Positions 23,281 to 32,816 of a stretch of DNA of 64,000 bases are shown here, one piece after another. Within the stretch, counting starts at the first letter, position 1; every line of letters begins with the position of its first letter. Below the pieces are notes generated by a model. The model was given only the letters and a program-made list of their open reading frames with translations. It made no database searches and had not been told where the DNA came from. The translations under genes were made by a program, and so were the position numbers. The DNA comes from Sphingobacteriia bacterium 24-36-13. Its GTDB lineage: Bacteria; Bacteroidota; Bacteroidia; Chitinophagales; Chitinophagaceae. Where the stretch lies: positions 60,291 through 124,290 of the forward strand of contig NCHN01000003.1 in NCBI GenBank assembly GCA_002281875.1. Reading direction: 5' to 3'.

Positions 23281-24654
23281 CTATTTTCCCTTTTTTTCTT
23301 TAAGCTCACTCCCCTGCATAGGTGTATAATATTCAGGAGGGAATCCATTGATATTACGCCATAACTCGTAGCCTATTGGTACATCTTTTAACAAAGCTAT
23401 TCCATTAGCACCTCCGCCCATTCGTAATTGGCGAGGCCAAGGCTTTTCAGAAGGGTCTTCAACTACTAATAACCTAAACTTTCCATTAGTACTTACTGAA
23501 GTTTCTACTGCTGCAACTCTTCCTCCAAATGTTCCATAAGAAGCTGCTGGCCAGCCAGTAAAAACAATTGCAGGAAATCCATCAAAAACAAACCTAATTT
23601 TTTGACCAATAGCTAAGAGTGGCAAGTCCATTGGTTCTGCAAATAACTCCACTGCGTATTTTATATTGTCTGGAACAATTTCTACAATCATGTCACCTTC
23701 TTTTACCATTTCCCCAATACCTGCTTTTCTAGCTTTGGTAATTTGACCATTTTGAGGTGCCGTTATATAATAGAGCTTATTTCTGATATCATAATTGCTA
23801 TAGGCATTTTGCAGTTTTGCTACGTCAGCTTCCCCAGTTGCCATATTAGACAATGAACCAAATTGTTCACCCTGTGCTTTGGCTATTTTATCGGTGTACT
23901 CTTGAATTGTACCGTTTTTTTCAATTCGGATCGCGGTTAATTCTTGCTTGGCTTGTAAAAATTTATTTTCAGCACTGATTTTTTTAGCCAATGCATTCTG
24001 GTAACTAACTTTTCTTCTTTCAAAGTCAACCAAAGAAATTACTCCACTATCCAACATGTTTTTTGCTGCGTCTATTTGTCTTTTTGCTACAGACAATTCA
24101 TTCATTACTGCACCTAAATCAATACTATCACTTACTACTTTTAATGATTGTTGACGAAGTTTAACGTCTAACTGATCTAACTTTAAATCTCTTGCTTCTT
24201 CCAAAGCATTTATTTGAGATACTGCAGTTGCTGCTTTATTACTATACCCATCAACGGCAATTTGCTTAGCATCAATTTGTTTCTTAGTCCTATTTAGTAA
24301 TTGAGGATCAAAATAATCTGTTTTAACCTCCCCAATCTGCATGATGGTGTCTCCCTTCTTTACATAATCGCCCTCTTTAACATACCACTTAACCACACTT
24401 CCAGCCAAAACCGTATTTAATTCTTGTGGGCGATCTTCTTGTCTTAATGCTGTTACCGCACCTTTAGCTCTAATATTTTGGGTCCAAGGCAAAAACAAAA
24501 CAATAATTAATAAAATTAATGATGCCCAAAGCCATTTCTTAACATTGTTCTTATTCTGTATTCTATAAATATGCTGATACGAATTAATTGAACTATTTTC
24601 AACAGCATCCTCTATTACAGTACTTATAAATTTATTACTGTCCATAATTTTCAT
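23281..24654 (-). CDS. HlyD-family membrane fusion (periplasmic adaptor) protein
   Basis: A 457-residue adaptor linking the inner-membrane ABC protein to TolC. A single transmembrane helix lies near residues 39-62 (WLWASLILLIIVLFLPWTQN). The lipoyl-like half-motif VKWYVKEGDYVKKGDTIMQI follows, then a long coiled coil (about 115-265), the second lipoyl half YYITAPQNGQITKARKAGIG, and a beta-barrel domain. The C-terminus ends in a charged tail, ELKEKKGK. ATG 24654 and the fourth-codon ATG are both possible. The gene overlaps the ABC gene by 20 bases, so coupling is likely. Confidence 0.88.
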   Translation of the reverse strand: MKIMDSNKFISTVIEDAVENSSINSYQHIYRIQNKNNVKKWLWASLILLIIVLFLPWTQNIRAKGAVTALRQEDRPQELNTVLAGSVVKWYVKEGDYVKKGDTIMQIGEVKTDYFDPQLLNRTKKQIDAKQIAVDGYSNKAATAVSQINALEEARDLKLDQLDVKLRQQSLKVVSDSIDLGAVMNELSVAKRQIDAAKNMLDSGVISLVDFERRKVSYQNALAKKISAENKFLQAKQELTAIRIEKNGTIQEYTDKIAKAQGEQFGSLSNMATGEADVAKLQNAYSNYDIRNKLYYITAPQNGQITKARKAGIGEMVKEGDMIVEIVPDNIKYAVELFAEPMDLPLLAIGQKIRFVFDGFPAIVFTGWPAASYGTFGGRVAAVETSVSTNGKFRLLVVEDPSEKPWPRQLRMGGGANGIALLKDVPIGYELWRNINGFPPEYYTPMQGSELKEKKGK

Positions 24655-26356
24655 TTAAAAGTGGAGCAATAGTAGACCAATTACCAGCCGCTTTTACAAA
24701 GCCATCTTGCAAGTAAATAATTTTATTACAACGAGCTGCAGTTTCAACGTCATTGGTTGCAATGATTACAGTTGCATTCTCTTCTGAAAATATATAGTCT
24801 TGAATATTGTGTTTATATGTTTTTTCTAAAAAATTAAGCGGCTCTTCTAATAATAAGAGTCGTTTTTTCCCTAGCAACGCTCTTAATAATAATATGTCTT
24901 GTCTAATTTTACTATTCAACCTTTTACCAGTAGGATCTAAAATGGTATCATATCCTTTTGGAAGTCCTTGCACAAAACTGGTTAAACCACATCTATTCAC
25001 TAAATCTGTTACTTCATCATATTTTATTTCTTCACTTCCCATGGTGATATTCTCCCAGATACTGCCATGAAAAATATCTTGTTGACTTAATAGAATTCCT
25101 GTTTGTGATCTTACAGAATTTAGGTTATAGTTTCCCATTGGAATTCCGTCTAATAAAATGGAACCAGTAAAATTATTAAACGCTCCAGTTAGTAATCTTA
25201 AAATGGTAGACTTTCCAGATCCAGATTCTCCCATAATACATACTTTATCACCAGGCTCTATATTTAAGCTTAAACCTTCCAGCGCTTTTGCATTATTCCC
25301 ATAAGTAAATCCTACATTTTCGAATAATAAAGACACTCCTTTTGGGGTGTCTGCCAATAGAACCGTTCCCTGTACTTCAATTTCGCTTTCCGTTATTTTA
25401 CTCAATTTTTCTACAGATGTAAGTAAATCATATACTTTATCCATATTCAGAATCAACTTCTCCACTGAAGCTATAATACTTAAGATAACAATATCTGCTG
25501 CAATAAACTGACCAATATTAATCTGCTGATCAACCAATAAAACAGCTCCTACAATAAGCATTGCAGCTGTAATTACAACCTTAAAAATGATTAGACTCCA
25601 ATATTGGGTAAGTAAAACTTTAAAATAGCTGGTTCTGGCATCTAAATATTGTGTTACAATGCCATCTGTTTTACGAATATTAAGCTTAGTTCCTCTTGAA
25701 TATTTAAATGATTTAATAACCCTTGCCATCTCTTCTAACCAAGCTGCTGTTGCAAATTTCTGGTTACTTGCTTCAATACTTGCCTGAAACCCTGCAGGCA
25801 AAGTATATCTCATAATCAAATAAACTATTAACGTTAGAACAGCTCCAAAGCCTATGAATACAGGGTGATATAAAGAAAGTAATATTAGCCCAAAGAAAAT
25901 CTGAATAATAGCCGCAGGTACATCTAACAATAATTTTTCCACTGCTTTTTGTAAAGACACAGTATCAAAAAAACGGTTAACCAATTCAGGTAAATAATAT
26001 GCGTCCAATTTTTCTATGTTCATTTTTGGAAGCCTATCAGCAAATTCAAGGGAATATCTAACAAATAATTTTTGTTGAATTTTTTCGGTTACTTGAAGTT
26101 GCCTTACTTGTAAGAGACCATAAATAAGTACAGCCGCAACTACTAAAATGATTAAAATAACAATAGAAGTAGATAAGGAACCTGCCATTACAAAACCAAT
26201 AATGGTTTGAATTCCCAATGGCATAGCAAGACTTAAAATACCTGCTAAAATAGCAAACGCATATATGGAAGAAACGTCTTTTTTGTCTAAACTAAGTAGC
26301 TCTAATATCTTTCGAGCTGCACCCATGGGTGATACTACATTCTTACTTTTTTCCAT
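24635..26356 (-). CDS. ABC exporter (permease-ATPase fusion) with degenerate ATPase motifs
   Basis: A 573-residue half-transporter with a type-I exporter membrane domain (about 30-310) and one nucleotide-binding domain (about 340-570). The ATG at 26356 was chosen over an upstream TTG. Walker A is intact (GESGSGKST, 376-384) and a Q-loop is present (LLSQQD). The rest is altered: the LSGGQ signature reads LNSKIRQ (about 480-486), Walker B reads LLLLEE instead of four hydrophobics plus DE (500-505), the D-loop reads NFLE, and the H-loop His is Asn (ATND, about 535). The downstream HlyD and TolC genes suggest a real export complex, with ATP binding but poor or absent turnover. No N-terminal peptidase domain is seen. 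The window shows no candidate substrate. Confidence 0.85.
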   Translation of the reverse strand: MEKSKNVVSPMGAARKILELLSLDKKDVSSIYAFAILAGILSLAMPLGIQTIIGFVMAGSLSTSIVILIILVVAAVLIYGLLQVRQLQVTEKIQQKLFVRYSLEFADRLPKMNIEKLDAYYLPELVNRFFDTVSLQKAVEKLLLDVPAAIIQIFFGLILLSLYHPVFIGFGAVLTLIVYLIMRYTLPAGFQASIEASNQKFATAAWLEEMARVIKSFKYSRGTKLNIRKTDGIVTQYLDARTSYFKVLLTQYWSLIIFKVVITAAMLIVGAVLLVDQQINIGQFIAADIVILSIIASVEKLILNMDKVYDLLTSVEKLSKITESEIEVQGTVLLADTPKGVSLLFENVGFTYGNNAKALEGLSLNIEPGDKVCIMGESGSGKSTILRLLTGAFNNFTGSILLDGIPMGNYNLNSVRSQTGILLSQQDIFHGSIWENITMGSEEIKYDEVTDLVNRCGLTSFVQGLPKGYDTILDPTGKRLNSKIRQDILLLRALLGKKRLLLLEEPLNFLEKTYKHNIQDYIFSEENATVIIATNDVETAARCNKIIYLQDGFVKAAGNWSTIAPLLNENYGQ

Positions 26357-26464
26357 TGCGGGCAAATATTACAAGTATTATACCTAAAGTCGTTTAACTG
26401 CCAATAAGCTTTTGTGAAAGTACTTAGCTTAATATTCCTAAAATGAATAATTGGCCAATTTCTA

Positions 26465-27097
26465 CTATAGGTCATCAAATTCATAAATCTCGTCTATATG
26501 GGTTCCTGCACTCATTTCATAGATGGGTTTAACCAACCCATCGTGTAAGTCATAAACCCAACCATGAAGGTCTGGACCTTGCCGCTCTTTCCATGATTTT
26601 TGAATAATAGAGGTCTTAGCTAAATTTAATACCTGCTCTTGCACATTTAACTCTATCATTCGGTTCAATTGGGTGTTTTCATCGGAAATCGCATCAATCT
26701 CTTCTCTATGAAAACGGTGTACATCTTTAATGTTTCGAATCCATTTGTTAATAATTCCAAAATTGTGGTTGGTCATGGCCGCTTTTACCCCTCCACAGCC
26801 ATAATGCCCGCAAACAATAATATGTTTCACTTTTAGTACTTCAACAGCATATTGCAATACGCTTAATAAATTGAGGTCGGTATGTATGACCATATTAGCA
26901 ATATTTCGATGTACAAATATTTCCCCAGGTTGTGTGCCCGTTATTTCATTCGCTGGAACCCTGCTGTCACTGCACCCAATCCATAAAAAATCGGGAGTCT
27001 GTACATCAACCAATCGATTAAAATAATCTGGATCGTCAAGTAGTTTTTCTTTAGCCCAAGCCTTATTTTCTAAAAGTAACCGTTCGTATGAGTTCAT
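26465..27097 (-). CDS. beta-class carbonic anhydrase
   Basis: A 210-residue zinc enzyme that interconverts CO2 and bicarbonate in the cytoplasm. The zinc ligands and catalytic dyad are visible: [14 protein letters not shown] (Cys, then the Asp-Arg pair) and [13 protein letters not shown] (His and second Cys). [14 protein letters not shown] is also a family signature. Length is typical of plant-type beta enzymes. It lies nine bases behind a SulP anion transporter gene, an arrangement consistent with bicarbonate uptake and equilibration. Confidence 0.95.
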   Translation of the reverse strand: MNSYERLLLENKAWAKEKLLDDPDYFNRLVDVQTPDFLWIGCSDSRVPANEITGTQPGEIFVHRNIANMVIHTDLNLLSVLQYAVEVLKVKHIIVCGHYGCGGVKAAMTNHNFGIINKWIRNIKDVHRFHREEIDAISDENTQLNRMIELNVQEQVLNLAKTSIIQKSWKERQGPDLHGWVYDLHDGLVKPIYEMSAGTHIDEIYEFDDL

Positions 27098-27106
27098 ATA
27101 TAAAAA

Positions 27107-28657
27107 TTATGGCTGTTTAAATAATAAATGCATGGGTTGATAATTGCCTTTTTTAATATGCACTTTAATTCCTCTCGAAGGTGCTGTTTCAATAAAATCA
27201 TTAATTTCCTCAATAATATCTTTATCAATAAAATCGGCTCTAGTAGCATCAACCATTACAAAAGAATCATCGGGAAATGACTGCAAATGTTTCTTGATGA
27301 TGGGTTTATTCAAAAAAGAAACATCTTTTCGTAGCCTAATCAAATAGTTATTATTATCTCTAACTACCAAAATAGCCGACCTAAAATTACTTCTAACTAA
27401 ATAAAACAAACTCACCAACATTCCAATTACAATCCCAGTAAGCATATCAGTCAAAAATATTCCAACAATTGTTGCCATATAAGGCATAAACTGATCCCAT
27501 CCTTTGGTATAAAATAATTTAATTTCCTTTAAGCTTACGAGTTTAAAACCAGTATATATAAGAACTGCCGCTAGTGCAGATAATGGAATTTTACTCAATA
27601 GTGCGGGAATGAAAACAACACAGAGCAGGAGTAAAATTCCATTAATTATTGTTGCATTTTTTGATTTTGCTCCAGCATTTACATTTACTGAGCTTCTTAC
27701 AATAACCGACGCAATAGGTAAACCCCCTATTAAGCCTGAAATGATATTTCCCATTCCTTGGGCTTTTAATTCTCTATTTGTAGGAGTAATTCGTTTTAAC
27801 GGATCTAGCTTATCAATGGCCTCTACAGCCAATAGTGTTTCTAAGCTTGCAATAATTGCAATTGAAAATGCAATTACCCAAATAGAAGGGTTGAATATTG
27901 TACTAAAGTTAGGCAATGTAAAAAAAGAAATAAAATCGCTTAAATCTTTAGCAATGGGAAGACTTACTAAATGGCTTGTTTCTAATTTGGCACTAGATGC
28001 CGTGTACGTTAAATAATAATTGGTAACTGTTGCAATCAACACAACCATCAATGGGGCTGGTATTAAATTTAGCGTTTTTGATTTCTTTATTGATTTGGTT
28101 TGCCAAATCAATAAAATAAATAAGCTGAATATTCCAATTAATAAAGCAGTTGAATTAACAGCATTCAGTGCTCGCGGAATTTCTGTAAATGTATTTTGTT
28201 GGTCGTTCTGAAAAAAACGCTCATCTCCTTCAAAATCTACATCATAGCCAAGAAAATGGGGTATTTGTTTTAGTATTAAGATGAGCCCAATAGCAGTTAA
28301 CATTCCTCTAATAACCGAGTTAGGAACATAATGGGCAATCACGCCTGCTTTAAAATAGCCTAAAACAATTTGAAAAAAACCAGCTAAAACTACGGCCAAT
28401 AAAAAAGCTTCATACGAGCCCAAACTAGTTATTCCCATAACCACTACAGCTGTTAGTGCTGCAGCCGGACCTGTTACACTTAATTGAGACTTACTAAAGA
28501 AACCAACTACAATTCCACCAACTATTCCTGCAATGATGCCCGAAAATAAAGGTGCCCCAGAACCTAATGCAATGCCAAGGCAAAGGGGCAGCCCTATCAG
28601 CAAAACAACAATAGAAGCGGAAAGATCTGATGCTGTATGCTGTACTAATTTTTTCAT
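27107..28657 (-). CDS. SulP-family anion transporter with STAS domain
   Basis: A 516-residue inner-membrane anion permease. The N-terminal sulfate-transporter segment (LIGLPLCLGIALGSGAPLF, SVTGPAAALTAVVVMGI) is followed by about ten further helices. The conserved block AQGMGNIISGLIGGLPIASV lies near the middle. A C-terminal STAS domain (about 420-516) contains SFVMVDATRADFIDKDIIEE. SulP proteins carry sulfate, bicarbonate or other anions; close linkage with carbonic anhydrase favours bicarbonate here, as in BicA-type transporters, but that is inference. It starts one base after the fabG stop. Confidence 0.9.
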   Translation of the reverse strand: MKKLVQHTASDLSASIVVLLIGLPLCLGIALGSGAPLFSGIIAGIVGGIVVGFFSKSQLSVTGPAAALTAVVVMGITSLGSYEAFLLAVVLAGFFQIVLGYFKAGVIAHYVPNSVIRGMLTAIGLILILKQIPHFLGYDVDFEGDERFFQNDQQNTFTEIPRALNAVNSTALLIGIFSLFILLIWQTKSIKKSKTLNLIPAPLMVVLIATVTNYYLTYTASSAKLETSHLVSLPIAKDLSDFISFFTLPNFSTIFNPSIWVIAFSIAIIASLETLLAVEAIDKLDPLKRITPTNRELKAQGMGNIISGLIGGLPIASVIVRSSVNVNAGAKSKNATIINGILLLLCVVFIPALLSKIPLSALAAVLIYTGFKLVSLKEIKLFYTKGWDQFMPYMATIVGIFLTDMLTGIVIGMLVSLFYLVRSNFRSAILVVRDNNNYLIRLRKDVSFLNKPIIKKHLQSFPDDSFVMVDATRADFIDKDIIEEINDFIETAPSRGIKVHIKKGNYQPMHLLFKQP

Positions 28658-28658
28658 T

Positions 28659-29414
28659 TTAAATATTTAATCCGCCACAAGCGCTAATAACTTGTCCAGT
28701 AATATAAGAACTCATATCGCTCGCTAAGAATAAAGTTGTATTAGCAATTTCTTCCGCTTTACCAAATCGGCCTAAAGGAATTTTTTGCAAAAACTGTGTG
28801 GCTCCCTCACCATCTTTTAAATAATGGGTCATATCTGTTTCCACAAATCCAGGGGCAATTGCATTACAACGAATATTTCTTGAACCAAGTTCGGCAGCAA
28901 TAGACTTGGTAAATCCTATAATACCCGCTTTACTAGCAGCATAACTGCTTTGTCCTGCATTCCCTCTAATACCAATTATTGAACTCATATTGATAATACT
29001 TCCCTGCTTGGCTTTCATCATTGGACGAATCACTTGCTTGGTCATATTATAGATACTCTTTAAGTTAATATCAATCACTTCATCCCATTGCTCTTCGGTC
29101 ATTCGCAACAACAAATTATCTTTTGATATACCAGCATTGTTAACACATACATCAATAGCACCAAATTCTTTTATGGTATCATTTACTAAAGATTCGCAAT
29201 CAGAAAAAACGCCTGCATTGCTCTTTATCGCTTTAGCTTTAACACCCAATGCTTCAATTTGTGTAGCCAATGCAGCGGCTTTTTCAGCACTACTGTCGCT
29301 AACATATGTAAATACAATATGACTTCCTTGTTCTGCTAATTTTAAAGCAATGGCTGCTCCAATTCCACGAGCTGCCCCTGTAACTATTGAAACTTTTCCT
29401 TCTAATAATTTCAT
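28659..29414 (-). CDS. fabG: 3-oxoacyl-ACP reductase (FabG-type SDR)
   Basis: A 251-residue short-chain dehydrogenase. The NADP-binding TGAARGIGAAIA motif lies at residues 13-24, NNAG occurs in CVNNAGISKDN, and the catalytic Ser-Tyr-Lys set is complete (NMSSIIGIRG, QSSYAASKAGI). The end ITGQVISACGGLNI resembles FabG. It reduces 3-oxoacyl-ACP in fatty-acid synthesis if it is true FabG; a more specialised reductase cannot be excluded because no fab genes adjoin. The ATG at 29414 gives the natural start; a TTG nine bases earlier was rejected. It sits between GH3 and the SulP gene. Confidence 0.87.
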   Translation of the reverse strand: MKLLEGKVSIVTGAARGIGAAIALKLAEQGSHIVFTYVSDSSAEKAAALATQIEALGVKAKAIKSNAGVFSDCESLVNDTIKEFGAIDVCVNNAGISKDNLLLRMTEEQWDEVIDINLKSIYNMTKQVIRPMMKAKQGSIINMSSIIGIRGNAGQSSYAASKAGIIGFTKSIAAELGSRNIRCNAIAPGFVETDMTHYLKDGEGATQFLQKIPLGRFGKAEEIANTTLFLASDMSSYITGQVISACGGLNI

Positions 29415-29432
29415 TTGATTCAATTAAATATT

Positions 29433-30941
29433 TTACAAATAAAAACTTTTTATTTCATCTATATACAATCGTTCATTACTTAACCTAGGCACTTTGTGTT
29501 GTCCACCTAATTTGCCTTTTTGTTTTAGCCATTGATTAAATATCCCAGGGTTTAATGCGTGCACTACTGGCATTGATAGTGCTATATCTTTATGCCTTTT
29601 AGCTTCGTAATCACTATTTAAACTTTTAAGGGCAATATCTAATTCATAGGCAAAATCTTGAATAGAATCGGGCTTTTGCTCAAACTCAATTAACCACTCA
29701 TGGGCCCCTTGATGCTGCTCGCTAAAATAAATGGGTGCTGCTGTATAGTCAGTTACAATCAACCCTGTATTAGCACTTGCTATAGCAATTGCCCTATCAG
29801 CATTGTCTGCAATCAATTCTTCACCAAACGCATTAATATATTGTTTTAGTCTGCCAGTTACTTTTAATTTGAAAGGATACTTAGTAATAAACTGTATGGT
29901 GTCTCCTACCAAATAACGCCATAAACCACCATTGGTGCTAATGACTAAAGCGTAGTTTTCTCCAACAACTACATCTTTCAAGCCAATTGTTTTTGGATTG
30001 GGTTTCCCGTATTCACTAACCGGCATAAACTCATAAAAAATTCCATTTTCGGTAAACAACAACATACCCTCCTCTTCCGGAGAAACTTGAGCTGCAAAAA
30101 AACCTTCACTGGCATTATACATTTCTAAATAACTACAACCTGCTCCAATGAGCTGTTGAAATTGTGCCCGATAGGGTGTAAAAGAAACCCCACCATGAAT
30201 ATATAATTCCAAATTAGGCCATACTTCTTTCAAAGTTTTCTTCCCTGTTATGGCCAATATCCTTTTTATTAAAATTAATGTCCAAGTAGGAACCCCAGAA
30301 ATGGATGTAACATCTTCCTGAATGGTATGATGGGCCATTTTTTCTATCTTCTCTTCCCATTCATCCATTAAAGCAATAGATAGTTCAGGGGTTCTAATCC
30401 AATTGGCCCAAATGGGTGTATTCTGTAATAAGACAGCACTTAAATCGCCATACTGCATGTCTTCATTTAATTGGCTTATTTGATGGCTGCCGCCAATGAC
30501 CAGGCCCTTTCCTGTTAATAGATCACTTTCGTTTCTATTGTTATAATACATGGTAAGCACATCTTTTGCACTTTGAAAATGGCAGTCTTCCAAACTTTCT
30601 TGTGTAATAGGGATGAACTTACTTTTATCATTAGTAGTACCACTGCTTTTTGCAAACCAATTAACCGGCGTATTCCAAAGCACATTTTCTTCACCAGCCA
30701 TAATCCGATCTATATAAGGTTTTAAATCGTCGTACTCATGAATAGGAACTGCTTCTTTAAATTTTCTAATATTAAAGAGTTGATTAAAGTTGTACTTTCT
30801 TCCAAACTCGGTGTATTGTCCGTGGGTAATAAGGTCTTGGAGTACTTCACGTTGAGATGCAATTGGATCATTAGCCCATTGAGCAATACGCCAGTGCCTT
30901 ATTCGGGCCAAACGTGATATAGCAGGACTTAATAATTTCAT
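29433..30941 (-). CDS. GH3-family acyl-adenylating protein
   Basis: A 502-residue member of the GH3 superfamily, named from plant auxin-amido synthetases that adenylate a carboxylate and join it to an amino acid. Core motifs: [20 protein letters not shown] (residues about 90-109, the ATP-binding loop), [11 protein letters not shown] (second nucleotide motif, typically YxASE), and YRLVxGD-like YLVGDTIQF. No signal peptide. Bacterial GH3 proteins are mostly uncharacterised. It overlaps lptB by four bases (ATGA) and precedes fabG, hinting at a lipid or acyl substrate. Confidence 0.85.
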   Translation of the reverse strand: MKLLSPAISRLARIRHWRIAQWANDPIASQREVLQDLITHGQYTEFGRKYNFNQLFNIRKFKEAVPIHEYDDLKPYIDRIMAGEENVLWNTPVNWFAKSSGTTNDKSKFIPITQESLEDCHFQSAKDVLTMYYNNRNESDLLTGKGLVIGGSHQISQLNEDMQYGDLSAVLLQNTPIWANWIRTPELSIALMDEWEEKIEKMAHHTIQEDVTSISGVPTWTLILIKRILAITGKKTLKEVWPNLELYIHGGVSFTPYRAQFQQLIGAGCSYLEMYNASEGFFAAQVSPEEEGMLLFTENGIFYEFMPVSEYGKPNPKTIGLKDVVVGENYALVISTNGGLWRYLVGDTIQFITKYPFKLKVTGRLKQYINAFGEELIADNADRAIAIASANTGLIVTDYTAAPIYFSEQHQGAHEWLIEFEQKPDSIQDFAYELDIALKSLNSDYEAKRHKDIALSMPVVHALNPGIFNQWLKQKGKLGGQHKVPRLSNERLYIDEIKSFYL

Positions 30942-31717
30942 AAATTTTGTTCACTATTCTCCTTGGCCATATCTATGATCCAATCTTTGCGCTTTAATTC
31001 AAAATTGGTACCAAGATAAAGTCTGCGAACTTGCTCATCTTCTGCCAATTCTTCTGCTGTTCCGTGTTTGAATATTTTACCCTCTATCAAAAGATAAGCC
31101 CTATCGCAAATAGAAAGGGTTTCATTTACATTATGGTCTGTTATTAAAATGCCAATATTCTTGTATTTCAATTTAGCTACAACTCCCTGTATATCTTCAA
31201 CAGCTATTGGGTCTACCCCTGCAAAAGGTTCATCTAATAAAATGAATTTTGGATCAACAGCTAATGCTCTAGCAATTTCAGTTCTTCTTCTTTCACCTCC
31301 ACTTAAACTATCGCCATTATTTTTTCTTACATGGTGTAAATTAAATTCGTCTAACAATGACTCCATTTTATGAAGACGCTCTGCTTTTGTAAGATTAGTC
31401 ATCTCTAGAACAGCCATGATATTGTCTTCTACTGTAAGCTTTCTAAAAACGCTGGCTTCTTGGGGTAAATACCCAATACCCATCTGAGCCCTTTTATACA
31501 TGGGTAACTTGGTGATGTCTTGATCATTCAAGAAAACGCTTCCTTCATCGGGCTTTATAAGACCAACCACCATGTAAAAACTAGTTGTTTTTCCTGCCCC
31601 ATTAGGACCCAACAAACCTACTATTTCTCCTTGTTTAACGTTTACAGAAACATTATTTACAACGGTTCTACCCTTGTAACTTTTGTAGAGGTTATTAGTT
31701 TGTATAGTCAAGTTCAC
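30938..31717 (-). CDS. lptB: LPS-export ABC transporter ATPase LptB
   Basis: ATP-binding subunit of the Lpt complex that extracts lipopolysaccharide from the inner membrane. 259 residues from a GTG start at 31717. Walker [10 protein letters not shown], signature [15 protein letters not shown] (the RRR variant characteristic of LptB), Walker [14 protein letters not shown], and H-loop [10 protein letters not shown] are all intact. The longer frame to the ATG at 31765 is unlikely because it would run through the -7 box at 31740-31733 and overlap the metF ATG on the other strand. The C-terminal 30 residues extend past the usual end ([15 protein letters not shown]). It is the first gene of the lptB-GH3-fabG-SulP-carbonic anhydrase run. 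Confidence 0.9.
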   Translation of the reverse strand: MNLTIQTNNLYKSYKGRTVVNNVSVNVKQGEIVGLLGPNGAGKTTSFYMVVGLIKPDEGSVFLNDQDITKLPMYKRAQMGIGYLPQEASVFRKLTVEDNIMAVLEMTNLTKAERLHKMESLLDEFNLHHVRKNNGDSLSGGERRRTEIARALAVDPKFILLDEPFAGVDPIAVEDIQGVVAKLKYKNIGILITDHNVNETLSICDRAYLLIEGKIFKHGTAEELAEDEQVRRLYLGTNFELKRKDWIIDMAKENSEQNL

Positions 31718-31732
31718 CGGTAACGCTTTGTA

Positions 31733-31740
31733 CAAATGTA
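31733..31740 (-). promoter_or_regulatory. -7 box upstream of lptB
   Basis: On the minus strand TACATTTG (plus CAAATGTA) matches TAnnTTTG perfectly, 15 bases before the GTG chosen as lptB start. It argues against the longer in-frame ATG start and would place transcription initiation only a few bases from the start codon. Confidence 0.45.
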
Positions 31741-31763
31741 ATATGTCGTTTGTATATTGCGGC

Positions 31764-32717
31764 ATGAAAGTTACTGAACATATTCAACAGGCCAAGAACA
31801 CATTAATTTCATTTGAAGTTTTACCTCCACTAAAGGGAAAGACCATCCAACATGTTTTTGATCATTTGAACCCATTAATGGAGTTCAAGCCTTCTTGGAT
31901 TAATGTAACCTATCATAGAAGCGAAACGGCTTTTAAAAAGAAAGTTGATGGCACTTTTGAAAAAGTAGAAGTGCGCAAGCGCCCAGGTACCGTTGGGATC
32001 TGTGCCGCTATTATGAACCATTACCGCATAGATACTGTGCCCCACTTTATTTGTGGCGGTTTTAACAAAAGGGAAAGTGAAGACGCACTCATAGACCTCA
32101 ACTTTTTAGGAATTGACAATGTATTGGTTTTAAGAGGCGACGCAGCTAAAAACGAAGCGAGCTTTGAACCTGAAGCCGATGGACATAAATATGCCATTGA
32201 TTTGCAAAAGCAAGTAGTGAATTTAAACAGTGGTATCTATTTGGACGAAGACATTCAAAATGGAGGTAAAACCAATTTCTGTATTGGTACAGCTGGTTAC
32301 CCCGAAAAGCATTTTGAAGCGCCCAATTTAGAAATAGACTTACAACGCTTGAAAGAGAAAGTAGATGCCGGGGCAGATTATATCATGACCCAGATGTTCT
32401 TCGATAACCAGAAATTTTTTGACTACGTGAAAGCCTGCAGAGATATGGGCATCACCGTTCCCATTATTCCAGGACTGAAACCCATCACCAATAAGAAACA
32501 GTTGTCTGTATTACCCAGAATATTTCATGTAGATATCCCTACCGATTTATCCAATGCCATTTCAAAATGTAAAACTGATGCCGATTGTGAGCAGGTAGGA
32601 ACTGAATGGTTAATACAACAAAGCAAAGAACTCAAAGCCTTTGGTGTACCTGTTTTACACTATTATACACTCGGAAAACCCAAGGTAATTTGGAATGTGG
32701 TAAACGCGGTTTGTTAA
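31764..32717 (+). CDS. metF: methylenetetrahydrofolate reductase
   Basis: MetF reduces 5,10-methylene-THF to 5-methyl-THF with FAD, feeding methionine synthesis. 317 residues from the ATG at 31764 ([20 protein letters not shown]); the longer frame would cover the divergent lptB promoter. Family features include ISFEVLPP with the key Glu, [44 protein letters not shown], and [14 protein letters not shown] near the barrel end. FAD binds in the barrel mouth. A single gene, divergent from lptB; no neighbouring met genes are in the window. Confidence 0.93.
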   Translation: MKVTEHIQQAKNTLISFEVLPPLKGKTIQHVFDHLNPLMEFKPSWINVTYHRSETAFKKKVDGTFEKVEVRKRPGTVGICAAIMNHYRIDTVPHFICGGFNKRESEDALIDLNFLGIDNVLVLRGDAAKNEASFEPEADGHKYAIDLQKQVVNLNSGIYLDEDIQNGGKTNFCIGTAGYPEKHFEAPNLEIDLQRLKEKVDAGADYIMTQMFFDNQKFFDYVKACRDMGITVPIIPGLKPITNKKQLSVLPRIFHVDIPTDLSNAISKCKTDADCEQVGTEWLIQQSKELKAFGVPVLHYYTLGKPKVIWNVVNAVC

Positions 32718-32786
32718 ATAAGGCTTAATCCGAATAATTGATATTTGATTAGCGATTAATTGATAGTGGTCCTGATGAAATATTGA

Positions 32787-32794
32787 TAATTTTG
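32787..32794 (+). promoter_or_regulatory. -7 box upstream of the GAF/PAS kinase
   Basis: TAATTTTG is a perfect TAnnTTTG match, 22 bases before the ATG at 32817, in the 99-base gap after metF. No matching -33 element at usual spacing. Confidence 0.45.
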
Positions 32795-32816
32795 GCCGAA
32801 CCCAATTTAACCCCCG

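Noticed and set aside
27609-28016. 135-codon plus-strand frame inside the SulP gene
   Set aside because: Hydrophobic translation is a mirror of the membrane protein on the other strand; no independent evidence.
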